This document shows, in pieces, positions 8,069 through 12,599 of a stretch of 15,014 bases of DNA. The stretch is from positions 1-15,014 of the forward strand of contig CAAFZS010000013.1 of NCBI GenBank assembly GCA_900767595.1, read 5' to 3'. The stretch comes from Bacteroidales bacterium (lineage in GTDB: Bacteria; Bacteroidota; Bacteroidia; Bacteroidales; Paludibacteraceae). The first letter of the stretch is position 1; each line of letters begins with the position of its first letter. Below the pieces are notes generated by a model. The model searched no databases. It was not told where the DNA came from and saw nothing but the letters and a program-made list of their open reading frames with translations. The position numbers and the translations under genes are program-made.

Positions 8069-8257
8069 TTAGAACAGACCGTAAACAAATGTCATGACTT
8101 TCTCAAAGAACAAGTCCATCGCCCATACAACCAGTGCTAATACAAGGGAAGCAACCAGCACCACGACGGCACTCTGAGCTAACTCTTTGGGGGTCGGCCA
8201 ACTTACTTTGTGAACCAATTCGTCATAAGACAATTTAATGTTTTCTACAAGTTTCAT
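8069..8257 (-). CDS. secE: Preprotein translocase subunit SecE
   Basis: SecE (62 residues) is the small clamp subunit that stabilises SecY in the inner-membrane Sec translocon. The short single-TM form seen here is the usual one outside the enterobacteria. An amphipathic N-terminal helix (about residues 5-28) holds the family signature HKVSWPTPKEL. A single membrane segment follows (about 29-52, AQSAVVVLVASLVLALVVWA). It is next to nusG, as in most bacteria. Upstream is a 119-nt A/T-rich leader after tRNA-Trp. The motif, length and context together make the call secure despite the small size. Confidence 0.97.
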   Translation of the reverse strand: MKLVENIKLSYDELVHKVSWPTPKELAQSAVVVLVASLVLALVVWAMDLFFEKVMTFVYGLF

Positions 8258-8376
8258 ATACGTAGAGTTTTTAATGTTTACACCTTATTATATTATATAT
8301 ATTATATGCACAACAAAAGCGGGCGCCTAAGACGTCACTGGAAGCTATGTTGTAACATTCGGTCTTGCGACCTTTG
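8258..8376 (-). other. Spacer and leader between tRNA-Trp and secE
   Basis: Four bases after the tRNA discriminator, the minus strand forms a GGTC-GCAA-GACC hairpin (8361-8372) with a GNRA loop and no T-tract. It is more likely to be an RNA-processing or stability element than a terminator. Nearer secE is a run of alternating A/T (8286-8309). No TAnnTTTG promoter is convincing, so secE is probably transcribed from upstream. Confidence 0.4.
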
Positions 8377-8447
8377 CACAGAAGGCAGGAATCGAACCCA
8401 CATTAACGGTTTTGGAGACCGCTCTCCTACCATTGGAGGACTTCTGT
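8377..8447 (-). tRNA. tRNA-Trp (anticodon CCA)
   Basis: A full cloverleaf can be drawn by hand on the minus strand. The acceptor is ACAGAAG/CTTCTGT, the D stem CTCC/GGAG, and the anticodon stem GCGGT/ACCGT with loop CTCCAAA (CCA). The T stem is GTGGG/CCTGC with loop TTCGATT, and the discriminator is G. Length is 71 nt. The 3' CCA is not encoded. A tRNA-Trp between tuf and secE is a known arrangement in several phyla. Its 5' end is duplicated in the upstream palindromic element. Confidence 0.97.
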
Positions 8448-8473
8448 AAAACCCAAACTTGCGTTTGGTTTTT
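8448..8473. terminator. Bidirectional hairpin just upstream of tRNA-Trp
   Basis: The stem CCAAAC/GTTTGG (8453-8458 with 8463-8468) has a four-base loop, which reads GCAA (GNRA type) on the minus strand. On the plus strand it is followed by five T, a fair intrinsic terminator. On the minus strand it is followed by G and four T that run straight into the tRNA 5' end. With flanking A/T pairs and one bulged G the stem extends to about 10 bp. It may end some tuf transcripts or position tRNA-Trp 5' processing; which one cannot be read from sequence. Confidence 0.5.
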
Positions 8474-8543
8474 ACTTAAGTCTTGGCTTCGCCGAGATCC
8501 AAGAGCAAGCTCTCCCTCGGCTAGCACAAGACTTCTGTAAAAC
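8468..8543. repeat. Long imperfect palindrome with four nested stems (tuf-trp spacer)
   Basis: Four stems nest around one centre. The outermost is GTTTTTAC (8468-8475) with GTAAAAC (8537-8543), one bulge. Next are AAGTCTTG (8478-8485) with CAAGACTT (8527-8534), GCCGAG (8491-8496) with CTCGGC (8516-8521), and AGAGC (8502-8506) with GCTCT (8509-8513), loop AA. The internal loops are 2/2, 5/5 and 5/2 nt. No T-tract follows on either strand, so it is not a standard intrinsic terminator. The right arm repeats the 14 bp at the tRNA-Trp 5' end. It could be a palindromic mobile repeat (REP/MITE-like) or a structured RNA; there is no evidence of coding. Confidence 0.85.
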
Positions 8544-8573
8544 TTATTCCGGCGCTATACCAAAAACAGAGTT

Positions 8574-9761
8574 TTAGTCAAGCACCTTCGTGATTTGACC
8601 CGAACCAACGGTACGGCCACCTTCACGGATAGCGAAACGAAGACCTTCGCTGCAAGCTACCGGATAGATGAGCTTAACGGTGATCTCAAGGTTATCACCC
8701 GGCATTACCATCTCAGTTCCTTCAGGAAGAGTGATCTCACCGGTAACGTCCATCGTACGGATGTAGAATTGAGGACGATAGTGGTTGTGGAACGGAGTGT
8801 GACGGCCACCCTCTTCCTTCTTCAGGATATAAACGGATGCCTTGAACTCCTCGTGAGGTTTAACAACACCCGGGTGGGTGATTACCATACCACGCTTAAC
8901 TTCGTCTTTATCGATACCACGGAGCAACAGACCTACGTTATCACCTGCTTCACCTTGGTCAAGCAATTTGCGGAACATCTCCACACCGGTAACAACGGAC
9001 TTCTTACCGTCGCAACCTAAACCGATCAATTGAACTTCATCACCAACTTTGATGACACCGGTCTCAATACGACCCGTAGCAACAGTACCACGACCCGTGA
9101 TAGAGAAGACGTCCTCAACAGGCATCAAGAAGGGTTTATCTACAGCGCGAGGAGGCAGTTGAATCCAAGTGTCAACAGCATCCATCAACTCCATAACCTT
9201 ATCCTCCCACTCAGCAACACCATTCAGTGCACCAAGAGCAGAACCACGGATAACAGGAGTATTGTCACCATCGAACTCATAGAAGCTCAACAGTTCACGC
9301 ATTTCCATCTCAACAAGATCCAACATCTCAGCATCATCAACAAGGTCGCACTTGTTCATGAATACAACCAGACGAGGAACATTCACTTGGCGAGCCAACA
9401 GAATGTGCTCACGAGTCTGAGGCATAGGACCATCAGTAGCAGCAACAACGATGATAGCACCATCCATCTGAGCAGCACCGGTAACCATGTTCTTTACATA
9501 GTCAGCGTGCCCCGGGCAGTCAACGTGTGCATAGTGACGAGTAGCCGTTTGGTACTCAACGTGAGCGGTGTTAATAGTAATACCACGCTCTTTCTCTTCA
9601 GGAGCATTGTCGATAGAATCGAACGAACGGAGCTCCGACAAACCTTTCTTAGCCAATACAGTCGTGATAGCAGCGGTCAAAGTAGTTTTACCGTGGTCAA
9701 CGTGACCAATAGTACCGATGTTAACGTGTGGTTTCGAACGGTCAAATTTCTCTTTTGCCAT
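8574..9761 (-). CDS. tuf: Elongation factor Tu
   Basis: EF-Tu (395 residues) delivers aminoacyl-tRNA to the ribosomal A site as a ternary complex with GTP. The GTPase domain shows the P-loop GHVDHGKTT (residues 19-27), switch I RGITINTAHVEY, DCPGHADY with the catalytic histidine, and NKCD. Domain II (VFSITGRGTVATGRIETG) and domain III (PVACSEGLRFAIREGGRTVGSGQITKVLD) follow. All motifs are canonical, which makes a useful contrast with the degenerate EF-G paralogue in the same window. The gene follows four tRNA genes and is probably cotranscribed with them from the promoter at 10281-10311. Identity is certain. Confidence 0.99.
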   Translation of the reverse strand: MAKEKFDRSKPHVNIGTIGHVDHGKTTLTAAITTVLAKKGLSELRSFDSIDNAPEEKERGITINTAHVEYQTATRHYAHVDCPGHADYVKNMVTGAAQMDGAIIVVAATDGPMPQTREHILLARQVNVPRLVVFMNKCDLVDDAEMLDLVEMEMRELLSFYEFDGDNTPVIRGSALGALNGVAEWEDKVMELMDAVDTWIQLPPRAVDKPFLMPVEDVFSITGRGTVATGRIETGVIKVGDEVQLIGLGCDGKKSVVTGVEMFRKLLDQGEAGDNVGLLLRGIDKDEVKRGMVITHPGVVKPHEEFKASVYILKKEEGGRHTPFHNHYRPQFYIRTMDVTGEITLPEGTEMVMPGDNLEITVKLIYPVACSEGLRFAIREGGRTVGSGQITKVLD

Positions 9762-9788
9762 AATTCTAGAATTTATTAACGTTAATAA
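9762..9788. repeat. Two abutting palindromes in the tuf leader
   Basis: AATTCTAGAATT (9762-9773) starts directly before the tuf ATG and shares a base with TTATTAACGTTAATAA (9773-9788). Both are perfect palindromes. They could form small hairpins around the ribosome-loading region or bind a dimeric protein. No T-tract or promoter motif is associated. Confidence 0.6.
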
Positions 9789-9867
9789 TTTGGGTTAGTT
9801 AGTTTTCTTTATATACGCAAGTAGGCACAATGGCGCTCGCGCGCATACGATAAAAAAATAAGTTGCG

Positions 9868-9939
<72 letters not shown>

Positions 9940-9963
9940 AACATGATGATGATCATCGCTTAG

Positions 9964-10036
9964 AGCGGAAAACGGGGCTCAAACCCGCGACCCCCAGCTT
10001 GGAAGGCTAGTGCTCTATCGACTGAGCTATTCCCGC
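9964..10036 (-). tRNA. tRNA-Gly (anticodon TCC)
   Basis: Minus-strand cloverleaf. The acceptor is GCGGGAA/TTTCCGC with one G-T pair, the D stem GCTC/GAGC, and the anticodon stem CTAGC/GCTGG with loop CTTCCAA (TCC). The T stem is GCGGG/CCCGT and the discriminator T. Length is 73 nt and no CCA is encoded. It corresponds to glyT of the E. coli thrU-tyrU-glyT-thrT-tufB cluster. Confidence 0.97.
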
Positions 10037-10053
10037 GGGAATAAGTGTTATTG

Positions 10054-10136
10054 TGGGTGCGGATGGATTCGAACCACCGAAGTCGAGAGACAGCAGATTT
10101 ACAGTCTGCCCCATTTGGCCACTCTGGAACACACCC
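10054..10136 (-). tRNA. tRNA-Tyr (anticodon GTA)
   Basis: Minus-strand class II tRNA of 83 nt. The acceptor is GGGTGTG/CGCACCC, the anticodon stem GCAGA/TCTGC with loop CTGTAAA (GTA), and the T-loop is TTCGAAT. A long variable arm is rich in TCTCGACTTCGG, and the discriminator is A. No CCA is encoded. The long variable arm and GTA anticodon make the identity secure. Confidence 0.97.
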
Positions 10137-10157
10137 AAATATTTCAAAGATCTTTAG

Positions 10158-10230
10158 AGCCACTAGTCGGACTCGAACCAACGACCGGCGGTTTACAAAA
10201 CCGCTGCTCTACCAACTGAGCTATAGTGGC
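10158..10230 (-). tRNA. tRNA-Thr (anticodon TGT)
   Basis: Minus-strand cloverleaf. The acceptor is GCCACTA/TAGTGGC, the D stem GCTC/GAGC, and the anticodon stem GCGGT/ACCGC with loop TTTGTAA (TGT). The discriminator is T, the length 73 nt, and no CCA is encoded. It is the first gene after the promoter at 10281-10311, about 45 nt from the predicted transcription start. Confidence 0.97.
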
Positions 10231-10280
10231 GAACGCTCCGCCATTGGGTCATTTTCTGACTACTCGGCCGAAAAGCGGTG

Positions 10281-10311
10281 CAAAAGTACTACATTTTTTT
10301 GACATAACAAA
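10281..10311 (-). promoter_or_regulatory. Bacteroidota-type promoter for the tRNA-tuf unit
   Basis: On the minus strand, TTTG (10308-10311) and TACTTTTG (10281-10288) are separated by 19 bp. This matches the Bacteroides consensus TTTG ... TAnnTTTG at all fixed positions. Transcription should start within about ten bases downstream and read into tRNA-Thr(UGU) and onward through tuf. The region between xerC and this promoter (10312-10367) is A/T-rich with no gene. Confidence 0.85.
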
Positions 10312-10367
10312 ATATTTTCGTAAAAAAATGCAAAAAAACGTGATTTTTCTCGATTTTTGCCCTTATT

Positions 10368-11285
10368 TCAATGTTTTTTACCCCTCGGATGGGTTTGTTC
10401 GTATACTTTTTTGATCTGTTCGAAGGAGGTGTGAGTATAGATTTGTGTCGTACTCAAACTGGCATGTCCGAGGAGGGCTTGGATCGTTCTTATGTCCGCC
10501 CCGTTATTGAGCATGGTGGTAGCAAAGGTATGTCTGAGCACGTGCGGCGAATGTTTCTGCAAGGTACTCACCTCGCCCATGCGTGTGCGCACAATACTAT
10601 ATAAGGTGGGTTTATTCATCGGCACGATCTGTTTACGGCTCACCCGCAACAGCAGCGGCCTATCGGGACAATAGCCATACCCTATCCCCTCCCGAAACGA
10701 CCAGTAGCGCTGTATCATCTGTCCTAACTTATCACCTATCGGGATAACGCGCTCTTTTCTCCGTTTACCAAACACGCGGATTTGCCCTTCGCGTATATCA
10801 ATATCCCCATCCGTCAGTCCTAACAGTTCGGCTTGTCGCATACCGGTCTGATAAAGAATCTGGATAATCAGACAGTCGCGCATGCTCTCCCAATCGTCGG
10901 CCGCGTCATCCGATGCGGTGACGGCTTGCATCTCACTCTCCTTAAAGAACACGGGGAGCGGTTTATCCACTTTAGGAGCGATGACGCGCTGAGTGATATC
11001 GACTTTCACAAGCCCTTCGCGTAACAGAAAACGATAAAAAGAATGGAGGCTACTGAGTTTGCGTTTAACACTGCGTTTGGCTTGGTGTCCCTCGTCCATC
11101 AGATAGATGACCCAAGCTTTGATATCCGCCTCATCCACTTGCTTAGGATTAAAATCAGCCGTTTCCCAACCTAGGAAACGGCAGAAGTCGCGTATATCGT
11201 CATGGTAAGCGAGCACTGTCTTAGACGAATAGTGCTTCTCAATGGCAATATAGTCTAAAAAATGTTGAACCACGGGCTCAACCAC
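10368..11285 (-). CDS. XerC/XerD-type tyrosine recombinase
   Basis: The protein has 305 residues, the normal size for chromosomal Xer recombinases that resolve chromosome dimers at dif. An N-terminal SAM-like core-binding domain (about 1-95, with YSSKTVLAYHDDIRDFCRFL) precedes the catalytic domain. The full catalytic set is visible: R150 in GMRQAEL, a lysine in GKRRKERVIPI (K174/K177), H248 and R251 in HVLRHTFAT, H274 in LLGHASLS, and nucleophile Y283 in IYTH. The start is GTG at 11285, overlapping the preceding kinase stop by 8 nt. No ATG fits, because a TAG lies five codons upstream. It appears to end the EF-G-like/kinase operon. Whether this is XerC or XerD cannot be settled by eye; XerC is the usual label at this Bacteroidales locus. 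A mobile-element integrase is less likely given length and context. Confidence 0.93.
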   Translation of the reverse strand: MVEPVVQHFLDYIAIEKHYSSKTVLAYHDDIRDFCRFLGWETADFNPKQVDEADIKAWVIYLMDEGHQAKRSVKRKLSSLHSFYRFLLREGLVKVDITQRVIAPKVDKPLPVFFKESEMQAVTASDDAADDWESMRDCLIIQILYQTGMRQAELLGLTDGDIDIREGQIRVFGKRRKERVIPIGDKLGQMIQRYWSFREGIGYGYCPDRPLLLRVSRKQIVPMNKPTLYSIVRTRMGEVSTLQKHSPHVLRHTFATTMLNNGADIRTIQALLGHASLSTTQIYTHTSFEQIKKVYEQTHPRGKKH

Positions 11286-11934
11286 GTATTTCTTTGCCTA
11301 CACCATTCTCTTTCTCAAACGGGAACAGACCGAATAGTTCGGCATCAATATGATCGGTAACGAATTGGAAGTCCTCCTTATTGTCCGCAAACTTAATCTT
11401 ATCACCATCAATGATGAGCAGTTTGCCTTTATAACCGGCAATCCACTCCTCATAGAGTTCATTAAGACCTTGCAGGTAATCCAGACGCATGCCCGCCTCG
11501 TAGGAGCGGCCGCGTTTTTGGATTTGCGCTACCAAGTTCGGAATAGACGAGCGGATATAAATCATCAAGTCGGGCATTTTAACGAGCGACATCATCAAAT
11601 CGAATAAATCGCTATAGTTACTAAAATCCCGCTCGGACATATAGCCTTGGCGATAGAGATTGGGCGCAAAGATACGTGCGTCCTCGTAGATGGTACGATC
11701 TTGCACAATCCACTCGTCTGTTTTTTTACTAACCTCTACCACATCCTGAAAACGTTTGTTCAGGAAATAAACCTGCAAATGGAAAGCCCATCGATGCATG
11801 TCGTGATAGAAATCTTCCAAGTACGGATTAAAATCCACACTCTCAAAACGCGGTGTCCAACCATAGTGTTTGGCTAACATATTCGTTAGCGTGGTCTTAC
11901 CGCAACCAATGTTTCCTGCTACTGCTATATGCAT
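11278..11934 (-). CDS. Deoxynucleoside kinase (first paralogue)
   Basis: The 218-residue protein belongs to the deoxynucleoside kinase family (dGK/dCK/dAK-like), which salvages deoxynucleosides to 5'-monophosphates in the cytosol. The P-loop is GNIGCGKTT (residues 7-15). E31 in RFESVDFNPYLEDFY matches the family catalytic glutamate. D79-R80 in QDRTIYEDARIF is the DR-type signature, and RGRSYE is the arginine-rich lid. Specificity cannot be assigned from sequence alone. It shares the whole fold and many motifs with the neighbouring paralogue. It follows that gene after a 32-nt spacer holding a 14-bp-period repeat, and its TGA overlaps the xerC-like GTG start by 8 nt, suggesting translational coupling. 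Confidence 0.93.
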   Translation of the reverse strand: MHIAVAGNIGCGKTTLTNMLAKHYGWTPRFESVDFNPYLEDFYHDMHRWAFHLQVYFLNKRFQDVVEVSKKTDEWIVQDRTIYEDARIFAPNLYRQGYMSERDFSNYSDLFDLMMSLVKMPDLMIYIRSSIPNLVAQIQKRGRSYEAGMRLDYLQGLNELYEEWIAGYKGKLLIIDGDKIKFADNKEDFQFVTDHIDAELFGLFPFEKENGVGKEIRG

Positions 11935-11966
11935 TTTAGTCGTTAGTTTTTTGTCGTTAGTTTTAG
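11935..11966. repeat. Two-copy repeat at 14-bp period between the kinase genes
   Basis: Minus-strand ACTAACGAC occurs twice, 14 bp apart, each followed by A-rich sequence, with a partial CTAAA before the first copy. Together they make up essentially the whole 32-nt spacer between the two kinase frames. It holds no Shine-Dalgarno. The A-rich tracts may serve ribosome binding, as is usual in Bacteroidota. Confidence 0.85.
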
Positions 11967-12599
11967 TTACTGAAAATGCTCTTCCGAGAAGAGACCAAAC
12001 AACTGGGCATCTATCTTATTGACAATCATTCGGAAATCCTCGGGGTTATGTTCAAAATCAACATTATCCGACTCAATGACCAGCACCTTGCCCGGATATT
12101 GATGAAAGATAAAATCCTCGTATCGCTCGTTGAGACCCTGTAGATAGTCCAGTTGCATCGACTGCTCGCATTCGCGACCGCGTTTCTGTATCTGTCCTAT
12201 CAAGGTAGGTACCGACTTACGGAGATAAATCATCAGACTGGGCAGTGTCATCATCTCCTTCATCGTATTGAAGAGCTCCATATACGTATCGTACTCCCGA
12301 TCGCTCAAATCGCCCCGTTCGTAGTTATTCCTTACAAACACGTGCACACCCTCAAAGATACTGCGATCCTGCACAATCGTATGATTGGACTGTAAAACCG
12401 CGTTGAGGTCCTTCATGCGCTGCTGTAAGAAATAGATTTCCATACTGAACGACCAGCGCTTAATGTCCTTATAATAGTCGTCTAAATAAGGGTTGAAGCC
12501 TACGCTTTCAAAGCGTGGCTCCCACCCATAATACTTCGCTAACATCTTGGTCAGCGTTGTTTTGCCTGCACCAATATTTCCGGCTATGGCAATATACAT
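11967..12599 (-). CDS. Deoxynucleoside kinase (second paralogue)
   Basis: A 210-residue paralogue of the adjacent kinase, with the same domain order: P-loop GNIGAGKTT (7-15), E31 in RFESVGFNPYLDDYY, D78-R79 in QDRSIFEGVHVF, and lid RGRECE. It differs at informative places: G34 instead of D34 after the catalytic glutamate, and SIFEG instead of TIYED after the DR. The two genes therefore probably prefer different nucleosides, as in bacteria whose paired kinases form heterodimers or split purine and pyrimidine substrates. The ATG overlaps the stop of the EF-G-like gene (TAATG), so translation is likely coupled. Family assignment is firm; substrate is not. Confidence 0.93.
   Translation of the reverse strand: MYIAIAGNIGAGKTTLTKMLAKYYGWEPRFESVGFNPYLDDYYKDIKRWSFSMEIYFLQQRMKDLNAVLQSNHTIVQDRSIFEGVHVFVRNNYERGDLSDREYDTYMELFNTMKEMMTLPSLMIYLRKSVPTLIGQIQKRGRECEQSMQLDYLQGLNERYEDFIFHQYPGKVLVIESDNVDFEHNPEDFRMIVNKIDAQLFGLFSEEHFQ

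Larger units (their letters stand above)
8439..8543. repeat. 14-bp direct repeat, tRNA-Trp 5' end duplicated 91 bp away
   Basis: GACTTCTGTAAAAC occurs at 8439-8452, spanning the 5' end of tRNA-Trp and its flank, and again at 8530-8543 in the right arm of the palindromic element. The copies are identical and 91 bp apart. A direct repeat of one tRNA end flanking a foreign-looking palindrome could be a trace of insertion or tandem duplication. Confidence 0.9.

Noticed and set aside
8276..8310. TATAAT-like sequence before secE as a promoter
   Set aside because: It is embedded in an alternating A/T run and lacks the TAnnTTTG element that the two convincing promoters in this window share.
8210..8527. 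Short frames over tRNA-Trp and the palindromic element
   Set aside because: They overlap a complete tRNA and structured repeats. No protein signature or start context supports them.
9940..10157. Short palindromes in tRNA spacers (for example AAAGATCTTT and GATGATCATC)
   Set aside because: Ten-base palindromes in short spacers are expected by chance and have no supporting context.
10010..10302. Open frames of 69-85 codons across the tRNA cluster
   Set aside because: They read through four complete tRNA genes and the promoter; the tRNA cloverleafs explain the sequence.
10312..10367. GCAAAAA ... TTTTTGC inverted repeat after the recombinase stop as a terminator
   Set aside because: The stem is almost pure A/T with a long loop and could arise by chance in this A/T-rich stretch. 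It is not strong enough to call.
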